NCBI GenBank assembly: GCA_950295325.1
Contig: OX485803.1
Span: 25,413,554 to 25,477,553 of the forward strand
Length of the DNA: 64,000 nt
Direction: 5' to 3'
DNA from: Polytrichum commune
Taxonomy: Eukaryota > Streptophyta > Polytrichopsida > Polytrichales > Polytrichaceae
Below are positions 11,475 to 22,857 of the stretch, one piece after another; positions within the stretch are counted from its first letter, which is position 1, and the number at the start of each line of letters is the position of its first letter. A model generated the notes under the pieces. The model made no database searches and had not been told where the DNA came from. It saw only the letters and a program-made list of their open reading frames with translations. Both the position numbers and the translations under genes were made by a program.

Positions 11475-11880
11475 TTATGGAACTAAGGCACGAAGCAACA
11501 AATCAAGAGCAAGAAGGAGGAGAAACAGGAGAAACAGCAAGTAAGAGGAGAAGGAGGAGAAACAACAAGTAGAAGGAGATTGAGGAGGAGAATGAAGGAG
11601 AAGGAGAATGAGGAGGAGGAGAAGGAGGAGAAGGAGGACTAGCAAGGGCAACCAACAAGGGCGAGGAGCAAGGGCGAGCAACAAAGGATTGCAGGAGGAG
11701 GAAAGGAGCGAAAGGAGGAAAGGAGGAAAGGGTGAAAGCAAAAAGAGCAAGGGCGAATGCACGAAACCCTAAACCCAAAACGTTGCATCCACTCCCTCCC
11801 AAACGCCCCGACCTAGACGTCCCATCACCCCGCGCCCAAAGGCCACGCGTTCGCCTTACGTGGCATATGTCCATTGGTTT
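11475..11880 (-). promoter_or_regulatory. Possible promoter/5' leader of the ParB-like gene
   Basis: Read on the minus strand, this block is a long CT-rich tract (CCTCCTTCTC-type repeats, about 11500-11720) preceded by a telo-box-like GGGTTTAGGGTTT (complement of 11764-11776) and a GC-rich stretch at 11780-11865. Plant 5' leaders often combine CT-rich tracts with telo-boxes, and the minus-strand gene needs an upstream non-coding exon. The open frames here are low-complexity and not credible proteins. Promoter function is inference. Confidence 0.3.
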
Positions 11881-11894
11881 GTATTAGAGTGCTA

Positions 11895-12352
11895 AAGTCC
11901 ACCCTCGATAAATGTCACACTTCCACATGTTAACTCATAATTGTATTTGTTAACAAATTCGTACTCCTCTCATATTGCTAACTAGAATGTTAACTTTGTT
12001 AAATGTTAAGAATAATTTATTCCCCTCTTTGTTAATTTGCCACTTATAAATGTTAACCTACGAACTACATCCAATATTGTGAGATGACATCCATTACATT
12101 GAGTCACAACCTTCCAAAGTGGCAAAAGCCACCAAATATGACTTTTGTGATCAAATTATTAACATGGGTTATATTGTGATTGATACACATATTTTATGTT
12201 TGATAATTTTGCAAAACTCTCCCTTCATAATTGTAATGAATGAAATTTGTTAAGCATTCAAAAAGCTCCCTTTATAATTGTTACAATGTCAACTCACAAT
12301 AAATGTTAGGAACATTATATTCTAGAGCCTAACATTTATAGAGGATGGACTG
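11895..12352. mobile_element. Pogo/Tigger-type MITE
   Basis: The ends are inverted repeats: AAGTCCACCCTCGATAAATG on the left against the complement of CATTTATAGAGGATGGACTG on the right (three to four mismatches). TA lies on both sides (11893-11894 and 12353-12354), the target duplication typical of Tc1/mariner/pogo elements. The 458-bp AT-rich interior has no coding capacity. It has the same end style as the larger element at 26438-28461. Confidence 0.72.
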
Positions 12353-12847
12353 TATGTTGTTTGAGTCCAAGAACGTATACCAAAAACAATTGCTGACCAA
12401 AAATAAAGGAATCTCAATGCTCAATGTATAATAACCATCTAGGCCCAATACTAAACATAATTCTGAAGTATAGGTTGAGGTTGAGTAACTCAAGTGTAAG
12501 ATTTTCTTTGTGGACTTGTTGTAATATGAAGGTAAGCGGGCTTTAAATTACTAGTACACTAACTATTATAAGTAGTATTGCTTAATATTTAGAATTATGG
12601 ATTGCTATATTAACTATTCATTGTATATTATGTCATTGGCATTAATTAAATAACATCAATAATAAAAAAGATAAAGCCTTTTGTAACTCCAAACAATGAG
12701 TGAAACTAAATTATACCATTTCTAGTGTAGCAAGTATGGAGGGGACTTTATATTTTAAGAATAGTAATAATATTGAATATAAAGGATGTCTTCTTGATTA
12801 AGTTAAGTATAATTTTTTTCACAAAGGTGGGATTCAAATGCAATTGG

Positions 12848-13343
12848 CCCAGGGAGTGCACTGTTCAAGTATTGTATTTATACACGTGGGTGCACAAAAG
12901 GGGTATTATTTAAAACAAGCATGTACAAAATGTACATACAAGAGACATATTGCTATTAAGCAAGAAGTAGATATACATGAGGCTATAGAAAAATATATGT
13001 AAAGTACGCATTTACGCGTTTACGCGTTCAAGTCAGACCTGGACCAAGAATCATGTGTTTTTTCATCCACTAAGTAACGACTTTATAACTAAAAATCCAT
13101 GATTTGATATTATACATATAATAGGGCCATATTTTTGCATTTCCAAACATTTGTACACATGTTATATACAATTTTTGTATTTGTTTTTGGACCCTTGTGT
13201 ATGTATGGAAATGTATTTTGAAGCAATGAGATTTATAAGTATATTGCTTGATTTTAGCAAAAATAAAATGTATACAGGGGTATTTTAATAAGGGGCATGC
13301 ACGCACGTGATGCTTGGTTTTAATGAATAGTGCACTCCCTGAG
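12848..13343. mobile_element. hAT-type non-autonomous element, copy 1
   Basis: A 496-bp element with TIR CCCAGGGAGTGCACT (right end GTGCACTCCCTGAG read outward), flanked by the 8-bp direct repeat GCAATTGG at 12840-12847 and 13344-13351. An 8-bp duplication with a CAGGG-type TIR is the hAT signature. A near-identical copy with a different duplication lies at 41278-41772. There is no transposase. Confidence 0.93.
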
Positions 13344-14271
13344 GCAATTGGGACAATAATATACCCATTGGCCACAAATTCTCATGAAACGTTGCCCCTA
13401 CACCCTTATGAATCCCTCAATTATCGCAATAATTTGTGTAAGGGGATTTTCAACCCTAAATTATACTATCAATAGCAACTTGAAAACTTTATTGAAGTTG
13501 GACACGTGGGATGCTTTGATGCGAATATCATTATAATTAATGATATTTAAATTAAGCACATTTGAAACACAATTAACAAAACCAAACATCGAGATAATAT
13601 GGGTTAAGATCAAATGCTTATAAAATCTTAAACAACATGAGGGGTTAATTCAATCCCTCTGCACATAGGTCTAAGCTTGTATTAAAACAAAAGGCATGGG
13701 TAGGTGTTGAATTTACATCCCTCTTGTACATTAAACAACCTTCAAGATTCATCCAATCCTTCCAAACCTAGGCAAGAGCTTGTATTATCGCCTATAAGTA
13801 GTAGCAAATTGTTGTTTATATTGGAGTTTTGTTTCCATGATGGTGACATGTATGGTTGTGTTAATGATGTTCAAAACCTATCTTCAAAAGTAAAGGTTTA
13901 AAGCAAATAGATAAATATGACTTAGAACATAACTTTGATGATCTTAAATGTTTTGAAGGCTTAATTGTTTTCATATTGTATCCCTTCATTTCATTATAAA
14001 CTTGAGGTCACATCAAAGGATAACAAGTCCCGGCTAAATCTTATACTTGCCTCTAAGGGGTATATTTTACCTAGCCAAATAAAGATTAAAAAAATGAAAG
14101 GTAAGGTTACGCATATAGGGTAATTAGGATTGCCATTGACAATTTGATAAATCTTTGTTCTATGTCACCTACTTTTTCACCACTTACTGTCTTGAAGTAT
14201 AATTTGTGAACATAAATTTGCTTGACTTTTGAAATGTTTATGGTTTTATTTTAGAGAATTTTGGGCCTTGA

Positions 14272-14740
14272 CATGAGTGGGGGGTCATTTATAGGGTTTA
14301 GGGTTTAGGGTTTAGGGTTTAGGATATCCCCTTTGTGTCACCGACTTAATATCGCTTGCCTTATTACTATTTGGATACCCTACCCTCCCTTTCTGTCCAT
14401 TATATTTTATGGGTTAATAATGTTACGTAGAACAACAATTGGTATAATTGTTTGCTTGCTTGTTTTGAATTACTTTCCATTTAAGCCTTGACCTATATCA
14501 GGAGTTGTTTAGTTAACCATGCTTGCACCCCTATGTCCACATGCTTGTTTAGGGTTGGGTGGTTATAGGGTTTAGGGTTTAGGGTACCACGTACGAACGC
14601 ATGTGAGTATCCCCCTTGCGTCACCAACTTAATATTGCTTGCCTTATTACTATGTGGATACCCTACCCTCCCTTTCTCTCCATTATGTTTTTTTGGGCTA
14701 ATAATGTTACTTGGAGCAACAATTGGTATTGTTTGAGTAT
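14272..14740. repeat. Diverged tandem duplication with interstitial telomere repeats
   Basis: Two units about 283 bp apart share 'cttgccttattactat', 'ggataccctaccctcccttt' and 'aacaacaattggtat'-like phrases. Each begins with plant telomere repeats of TTTAGGG type (14292-14323, about 4.5 units; 14566-14584, about 2.7 units). The rest is non-coding. Confidence 0.85.
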
Positions 14741-15798
14741 TAATTAATGTAGGTAATGTACATGAGGTACTAAAAAATGTTTTTCCTCACGTATAATACA
14801 TGAAGAAGGCTAGTATAATTAGTTTTTTTGAAGTAAATGTTGATGTACGGAAGGGGCCCCTAAGGTTTAGAGAGAAAATTGACAATATTGAATTTAATGC
14901 AACCCATGTTACCTAGGACAATAGATGTGCTACTATCATGGCCTTACGGTAATCAAAGTTTGTGTATCAGATATCAATACAATTATGTATAGGTGTGTAT
15001 AGGTGGGTACATTAAACATGTTGGATGGTAAGGCGGTGGCCAATGTAATTATAATATTTAATGCAAGATGAGAGGAGATAGCATGATATTATGGTCAATA
15101 CCATTACATTGTATGCAAAACAATAAAGTAGTTGCTAATTTAATTTTGATTACATGTATTTTTATACTCCATGTACTATTGTTGTTGTGGTGGTTGATTT
15201 TTCATAAGATTCTATAATTTTTTGTCTACGTTTTTTAAAATGTACTCTTCATATTATGTACTCCAATATCATAAACCACCCCTCAACAATGTTTATTGCA
15301 CATATAATATTAGCCAATTTACTTTGTTGTATACCACAAATACATAGATGCCTTTTTCTTTGTCATTATGTGGACTCATGGTCTATGCATGTTGTCCACA
15401 TGAATACACATTCCATTGTAAGGCTGGCTGGCACACGGAATGTAGTAATGCTAGGTTTGTATTTATAGGACATAGTTGGTGGCTGGTATCCTATGTTGGA
15501 AAACGGATCCAAGGGAAAGCGATCAGTACTTAAGGGGACACCCCCCACCGACGGGATTTTTTTTGCATCTCAGCTGTGGGTTGCGCTCTTGTAGTGTGCT
15601 CCTGCTACAGATTTTGTGCAGGTAAAGATCCTATTGCAATGGAGCTATTATACCCTAAACCCCAAGTCCTGAGCCCATTAGGGTAGACAATTTGTATTTG
15701 GGTTGCACTTTCCTTGTAGTGTGCTGGATTTTTTAAAATTTCGGACAGTTATCCTTTCTGGTGCAATGATCCTATTTTAACGCCGCAAATCACGGACA

Positions 15799-16636
15799 TT
15801 TACGGATGCGCGTCCGTAAACCTTAAACATATTGGTTCATTGAACCTTTATTTGTTTGAGCCAATACTCATGTACATTGAGGTTTACGGACGCGCGTCCG
15901 TAAACCTTCATACCTTTGGTGTCATAGTTCTGTAGGTCACCTACACCACCTGTCGTGTATAGTACCATAACGACAATATATTGCCATGGAAGTTTACGGA
16001 CGCGCGTCCGTAAACCATAAACCCCTTGGCGCGTTTGACATTGTATTTAGGCTAGTAATGATGTCCACAGAGGTGTATTCCAACAAGCACTGTCTTTATG
16101 CTAGGAATGAGGTCCACAGAGGTTTACGGACGCGCGTCCGTAAACCTGGAAACCTTTGTTACCATAATGTTGACCATGTGCCATGTAGGGGAATGCACTG
16201 AGACTGTACGGTCATGAAGGGTTGGGAGCTCGCATCCCTTAGCCTACATCACCCTATGTGTCATAGTATAATATTTTGACATTGATTAAACATTTTAGGA
16301 AGCGCGTATGGCCGTGTTCAATCCTCTTCAAATTTCATGAGTTGTCAGGGCTGTGTATACATGGCCGTGTTTGGAGGGTGTCTTGCTTCTTTGAACCTGT
16401 GTCTAGGACTACATTGATGTTTGTCATACGGATGTTTACGGACGTGCGTCTGTATACTTATGTTGTGGTTTAGCATGATACTGAACTCTGTGCACGAGCA
16501 CGGATGCGCGTTCATAAACCAGTGATGTTTTTGTTGCCTCCAACTTTCCGCTCCTATGAACACATAAATGTATCCGTATGCGCGTGTGCTTGCGCTGCTG
16601 ATGTTACATGGAGGTATACGGACGCACGTTCGTATA
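15799..16636. repeat. Palindrome cluster 2 (same 22-bp family)
   Basis: Copies at 15799-15820, 15883-15904, 15993-16014, 16123-16144, 16435-16456, 16497-16518 and 16615-16636. The copies at 15883, 15993 and 16123 are perfect palindromes identical to the one at 10050. The last three are degenerate, mostly through CpG-to-TpG/CpA changes. Spacing grows from about 85 to 310 bp. The last copy ends 145 bp upstream of the ATG of the plus-strand gene, so this cluster mirrors cluster 1 relative to its own gene. Confidence 0.92.
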
Positions 16637-18186
16637 CATATGCTAGCTTTGTTTCCAAGCCATGAAAGCCACTAGTGTTCACATTGTGTTTCATTGACAA
16701 TAATAAGCGTTAAGGCTATCCATGACATTTATTGAATGGGATATTTTGACATACTTTTCATTAGACTTTCTTGTAGTGGCCATGGATTCCAACGTCGGTG
16801 ATAGTGCGGTTGATTTTTCTTCGGAAGCGTCAAACTATGCTAGCGAGTTTGAAGTTGTCGTGGAACAAGATACTATAATTGGTGTCGCCAATGTAGAGGA
16901 TGAATTCCTTTCACCATGTGAGGGTTATTCGTGGGAGCAGTGGATTAATCTTGATGTCGTCCTACTCAATGGATGTGGCGTCCCCGTGGCTGATGGTGTT
17001 TGTCGGAACTCGAATCCTACGGATTGTATTGATGCAAATCCCCTTGGGGAAGAAGATGTGGGGATGTGCATTTTGAATTCCTTACATCCGTTGGAAGTGC
17101 CTACTGGTTGGAGATTCTCTCTTCGTCGATGGCCGTTGCGCAGTGTTCTTCATGATGGTGTTAGCTTGTGAAATCATTCCCGCCGTTTTGATCAAATGCA
17201 ATCCGCTTTGTTCGCCACAATGCGCCCTAGAATAGGTCGACGTAAATATGATTCCGTTTGTTTGCCTCGTGAACCCACGCAACGTCGTCGAGATCAAATA
17301 TTGGGAGACGCATCTATTAGGTCCGTAGCAACAAAAGATTGTTGTGCAAAGAGATGTTGCCAACTATTTTCCCGTGACAAAATCAAATATTTGAGACAAG
17401 AGATGTGGCTCGTGGACTTTCGTATGCGATCTGCAAAGAAACTTGAAGTCCATCGCAACATGCACCTTGATGCTGAAGGTCGTAAGGTTGTGACCTTGGA
17501 GAATGTAGAGGTATGTTGCAAGGCATGGTACATTATACATGCAGTTTCAAAGGTAGATTTTTATAGGTTCCGGAACTATTCGATGCAAGGACGCCGTTCT
17601 CGGTTCCATGGCAACTCTGGCACAAAGAAGCCTAGGGAAGCAACACTTCAAACGATTGCAACACTATCAACCATCATTATGCCATTGGCAGATGCGATGC
17701 CACACAAGACGCGGACTCTACCGTCGGGGGAAAAGGTTGTTCAGATGGTTTTGCCTACAGGGACAAAATGGAAGAACATACTTATGATTGTTAATGAAGT
17801 TGGCGAAAAGGCTGGATGTGGGCCGATTTTGTTGTCAAAATTGAGTGTGATTAATAATCAACAATTCGCAGAATACATTACGAAGAGACCCGGGGATAAG
17901 TTTGTCAGGTGTTCTGCTTGTGAGAAATATAAAGGCCTTCGAGATGCACATCCCATAGGTACTGAGTCGCACAACAAACATCAACTAAAATACATTGAGC
18001 ATGTCAACAACCAGGAGGTACACCGTCAAGACTACTACAAGAATCGCGCATTATCGATAATGAGGCCGAATGAGGTTTTGACAATCATTCATGACAAAAT
18101 GGACCATGCAAAGACGGCGTGCCCTTGTTATGCACGGAAAATAAAAGCTACAGATGGATATTTAAAGCTTCCAATATCTGTCACAT

Positions 18187-18352
18187 GTTTGTTGGTTTTC
18201 ACATTTATTTTTTGCGCGCCCACATACTCATTGTTAAGATTTACAGATGTACATCCGTAAGTGTACATTTTTTGGCTTGCTTGCGGAAATTTTGAATTTC
18301 ATTCATATATACGATTTTGGAGTGACCATCTCATTTGTGTCTCTAAATGCAG
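18187..18352 (+). other. Intron of DUF7869-like gene with palindrome relic
   Basis: The donor ACAT/GTTTGTTGG and acceptor CTAAATGCAG/GTATG are set so that the joined codon TGT keeps the frame into 'MIAHGHVDV'. A degenerate copy of the palindrome lies at 18240-18261 (TTTACAGATGT then ACATCCGTAAG). Confidence 0.65.
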
Positions 18353-18890
18353 GTATGATCGCACATGGCCATGTGGACGTGAAATATGCACATTATGGCT
18401 TGGATTTTTGTCCTGGTGACGCCAATCATACCGTAGGGTCTTTTGCAAAATTTCTACGAGATCTTGAGAGTCCGCCAACATCATCCTCTTGTGCTCTTTT
18501 TGTTGGATGTGGAACAACACCGATTTATGAGGTTGTGCTAGAGGGAAAGGAGGTTTGCCTATCTTCACTGTAAGAACCGCCTGAACAACCCGTTCTTGCT
18601 AAACCTTTGTCTCCAACTCTACACGTGCAACTTGATAATTGTGCCAAGGACAACAAATGTCGATACGTATTTTGTTTTTGGTCATTGCTCGTAGCCAAGG
18701 CATTATCAAAGAAGTGTTTGTGTCTTTTTTGATGGTTGGCCACACGCACAATGACATTGACGCTTCATTCGGACGTTGGAGTATGAAGTTGCACGAGGAG
18801 GATTTTTCCACAATTCCTCTTCTTATGAAATTGTACATGGATTTGGATAATGTGCCAGTCATCCCGCATTTGATTGAAGAAATGTCCGAT

Positions 18891-19803
18891 CCCGGGGAGG
18901 GCACTCATACATGTATTTAATAACCCATTTGCGACGGAAGGGTATTTATCATGGGGCTATTTATCTAAGAAATTGGAATTCTTTACACCCTATCAGTACA
19001 TATAAATCTAAATTTGGTCATTTTAGATGACCCTATTTGTATTTATAAAGTCACAACTGAACTAGTTTCTAGAACCCTATGTTCCTTATAATTTTTATAT
19101 TTGACCCCATGAATGACAACTCATAGGACTCTTGAAAGTTTGTAGTAAAAATTCAATAAACCATGTCTAGATTGAAGACATAAAACAATGTACCAAAACA
19201 TAAAAACTTGAAGCATTATTAGGACCTCCTATTGTTCCAAAACATACATCAAACAATGTTCAAATCAAACAAACTTGAAGCAAGTAAACTTGAGAGAAGT
19301 ACCAAAATAAAACGAATGAAGACAAGATTCTACTACTAGAACTCCGAAAACCGCACACAACCACAAAATGCACGTCAAGAACTTCAACACCAAATCATGC
19401 CTCACAAGTAGTGCTGCATTGGCGCAAGCAACCCTAGGCAAAAATCAAAGATACAACGCACAAAACAAAGAACACCAAAACCCTCGTCATCCAAATTTTT
19501 CATTCGTGACTTTGGATTGAAAATGGATAGTATTTCATCCATTGACCACCATAAAATGCATTATATACCTTTGCCTCAATATTTTTTTCTCTACCTACTA
19601 TTCCCAACCCTATTTTAGATTGAAAGAATTAGATAAATTGATGCATTATATGGTACCCTTATTTTTTTATACACACAACTTTGTAATTGAAGAGGTGCTT
19701 CATTATATCGAAGAATTGTATAAATTTTATCACAAATGAATAAAAAATACCCTACATTCTTTCTCACATGGTTTAATAAATTTTCGCAAATGCCCTCCCC
19801 GGG
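18891..19803. mobile_element. hAT-type insertion inside the DUF7869-like exon
   Basis: The perfect 13-bp TIR CCCGGGGAGGGCA opens at 18891, and its complement TGCCCTCCCCGGG closes at 19803. The 8-bp duplication TGTCCGAT lies on both sides (18883-18890 and 19804-19811). Removing the 913-bp element plus one duplication restores a continuous frame across 'EEMSDFKSII'. No transposase is present. The TIR differs from that of the other hAT-type family in this window. Confidence 0.95.
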
Positions 19804-20794
19804 TGTCCGATTTCAAATCGATTATCAAACCATTCATTCTTAAGGGAGGTGATCACTTAGTGGGCCATACCAAGGCTCAACAATTCCGGTTATATATGCG
19901 TGATGATGGTCTGCCGGCCATGCAATTCAAAGTTTTGTGTACCTCCCGAATTGGGGTCCAAAGGAAGGGATACTCGTCTGGCACCAAAACGAAGATGGCA
20001 AATGTATGCTACCTGATGGGGAGCCGAAGCCTTGCAAACCCAACCCCATGAGGAATGGGCCAAAAATCATCAAAAGTATATTTGGATTCATCCAGTACTG
20101 GAAAGATTTGTGCGAGGAAGACATCACAAGACGTGTTCGGGATACCCACGAACCATTGATTGCATATTGGGATCGCATCCGCTCAGCGTTGCTAGCACCC
20201 GATGTCGATAGACACTCATGTTTGACACAAGGTTTTTGGCCACTAAGCCGAGTGACAGTCGTGGAATCTGAGGCCATGTTCTTCAACAATGGGGACGTCC
20301 GTGGAGAGTTCGCGGCGGACGACCATTATGTTGGCCCTGCTCGTAATCGTCCGGCTCCATCATTCCGTGTGGCTATTGATTGCTACGAAGGTTATATGGT
20401 CCTCGTACATCCTAGAGATGAGGAGCATCCAAAACCGGTTTGGTTGGTAAAAGCATTGTCATCACCAAATTTTGTTCCAACTAGCCCAAATTTTCGTCAA
20501 ATTGAGGTGGAATATTGCCGTCCAAGCACCAAAGATCAAAATGTGCTCCGCACATATTTAGGGTGGGACACGAAAAAAGGTTTCAAATGGACAATGGACT
20601 CAGCATACGAACCAATTTGGATAAACACGGATACCATACTTTGTGCTTGGACACCACGCAAAGGTTCCAAAACTAAGACAATGACCATCCCCCAAAAACA
20701 TATAGATTTTGCAAAAGACAACTTGGCACGTATTGTTGTTGCAGAAAACGATGTCGAGAATGGAAATGAAGTTGAAGATGAAGATGGTGAATGA

Positions 20795-21956
20795 TATTGA
20801 CGTAGGTTTGGACGAAATATATTTGAAATGTGTCTTGGTTTTTCATGAAATATATGACATTGGGGTCGAATACTATATTAGACACATTTTATAGCAATTC
20901 TATAGATTACAATTATAGTGCATGGATGCATTGATTTACGGATGTGGAATCCAAATGTTTTTTATATTTTTGTTTTTACGGATGTGGACCCTAAACTATA
21001 TGATTATATTGCAGATGCTAATTTGCAATCTCTTATGCACACTATCAAATTATTTTAAGTATTGTTGCGTTTAGGATGTGCCGTTCAATTCAACCACAAT
21101 AGGCTAAGACCTCTATGTTTGGGATACGCATCCAAGAGTCCATAGTTGTAAAATTAGATGGCTATTTATAGATTCGTTAATTTTGTTCAATACAGAATCA
21201 AAAATACAAATAATTGTGAATTTGTGTCATTGGAATATTGTGTTGCCATAGTTTTTGATTATCAACCAAATAATTACTATATTTAGAAACATATATATTC
21301 ATCACATATGGATCTTTAAAACATTATGTTGCCATTGTTCCCCATGTTCCCCATGTTTGATACGTTCACAATATTCGCATCCGAAACTATGGATCCAATT
21401 TATTTTGAGACTTTCCAAAGTCTCCAATTAACGAATATAGTGTTACATATGGAAGGAAAAAAACACTCAAAGGCCTTAAACGTTTGAGATTGGAAATAGA
21501 ACTCAATGACGGACAATGGAAATGGTTAGGGCAACCTTATACACCCTAAATCATTCCTCAAACAATAATTGAGGAACAATGATGACCCCATATTAGAGCT
21601 TTGATTGCATCAAAGTATTCGAATGATAGGTGGTCGTGGCATTCATGCGCACGGCCCGCTAAGGTCAATTATACTAAATCCATTTGTATACATAAACGAA
21701 GGGTGTGACATTGACAAGAACATGTCAAGCTCAAGACCACCAAGAGTTTGTGGATTTTGTGGAATTATCTGAACTGATTGGTCAAAGAACCCAATAATTC
21801 GAACATAGCTAAACCATGCACGCACCGACAATTGAGTAGTATGTGGATATGTATATGAATATGTATATGAATAATGAACAACCGTCCGCTAAACATTAAC
21901 CCCTTTAATAAATTGGATTTGCTAATTATCTCGTATTTGTGGGGTGTTTTATTTCA
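20795..21956. other. AT-rich intergenic DNA with two half-palindromes
   Basis: Downstream of the DUF7869-like gene are two half-matches to the palindrome, TTTACGGATGTGGA, at 20935-20956 and 20975-20996. Their right arms are lost. No credible coding region is present. Confidence 0.5.
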
Positions 21957-21958
21957 TT

Positions 21959-22190
21959 ACCGGGCGGGGAAATAAAAGTCATGCAGTGTACCCGGGCAAA
22001 AATTTTATAAACGGGCAGGGCATCGGGCAGGGCATCCCGGGCGGGGGACAACCTCGGAACGGGTCTGAGCGGCTATGGGTACCGGAGCTAGTGGGCTGCC
22101 CACAAGGTGCCGGCCACACCCCACTGTGCCGGGGCTGCCACCAAGGCCATTATGCCCGGGGCGGTGCCCGGGCTAGTGGGGATGCTCTAA
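21959..22190. repeat. GC-rich repeat block, probable MITE fragment
   Basis: A sharply GC-rich 232-bp island rich in CGGGC/GCCCG inside AT-rich DNA. Its right end, AGTGGGGATGCTCTAA (22175-22190), is identical to 37961-37976, so both are probably the same element end. A matching left end is not seen here. Confidence 0.5.
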
Positions 22191-22319
22191 CCATGTCCAT
22201 TCTACATTAGTAACCCTAATTATCATTAAGTTCCCAATGATAAGTGAAGTTCTCAAGTAGTTCCCAAGTGAAAATGAATGTATTTGAGATGTACATAACA
22301 TGGATGAAAGGAATTTCAG

Positions 22320-22484
22320 CATTTATTCCCTCTTTAATCATTTTGATAATCTAAATGTCGTATTATCGAGTGTTGTAGTCGTATAAAAGAGGGAGTTTTG
22401 AAATAAAAAGTTTGGTCGCGCAAAAAAGTGTCGTAATATTGAGGGTGTCATATAAACCAGTGTCGTAACAACGAGGTTGGACTG
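22320..22484. mobile_element. Relic end of a pogo/Tigger element
   Basis: The phrase GTAACAACGAGGTTGGACTG followed by TA (22485-22486) has the outward-facing right-end form of pogo/Tigger TIRs. The preceding TGTCGTAATATTGAGG-like strings are also typical. No left end or transposase is found nearby, so I treat it as a truncated end. Confidence 0.4.
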
Positions 22485-22857
22485 TACTACGTTTTCCCAT
22501 ATTCTGTACAGGATTCCCTCTTGGCACAATTCCCTCAGAAACAACGTAAGAATTCCCTTCAAAAGGAGGGAATTATGTCAAAGTGGGGAAAACCATCCCT
22601 TTTCCCATGCGGGAATTTCCCAAATGCACCTTGTGATGGAGTATTCACGTAAAACGATTTCCCATACTCTGTAGAGGACTCATGGAGGTTTCAAATAAGT
22701 TCTGAAGCAAAATAAGTTCTAAAATGGGGCTGGTTTTGTAGAACTTAAGTTTCAAAGATCTGTCCAGAGAGTGTACCGTTATAGGATTTGCACGCTGCCA
22801 TGAACATTGGGAAACATTAGTTGGATGCAAGTGATCTATCTTGACTAGATCACCACC

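Larger units (their letters stand above)
16782..20794 (+). pseudogene. DUF7869-like mobile-element gene, broken
   Basis: Plus-strand gene starting at ATG 16782, nine bases after a TTTCTTGTAG acceptor. Exon 1 runs to 18186, a 166-bp intron spans 18187-18352, and coding resumes with 'MIAHGHVDVKYAHYGLD'. A conserved core reads 'LDNCAKDNKCRYVFCFWSLL', then 'VSFLMVGHTHNDIDASFGRW'. From memory this matches a widespread family of uncharacterised, transposon-associated proteins labelled DUF7869. The identification is from remembered motifs, not a search. A CxxC-containing segment (FVRCSACEKYKGL, about 17900) resembles the zinc-binding part of such proteins. Lesions: TGA at 17169, TAA at 18571, a one-base frameshift near 18702, a 913-bp hAT insertion at 18891-19803, and another frameshift near 19935. 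The C-terminal ~285 residues (19937-20794) remain open and end in a Glu/Asp-rich tail. It is not functional as it stands. Confidence 0.75.

Noticed and set aside
11475-11874. Long minus-strand open frames rich in Leu, Ser and Pro
   Set aside because: They come from a CT-rich simple-sequence tract read in three frames; more likely leader or microsatellite than protein.
9891-16636. The repeated palindromes look at first like a CRISPR array
   Set aside because: Spacing is irregular (45 to over 300 bp), copies are spread over 14 kb and into introns, spacers are not unique equal-length units, and the DNA is plant nuclear. No cas-like gene is present.
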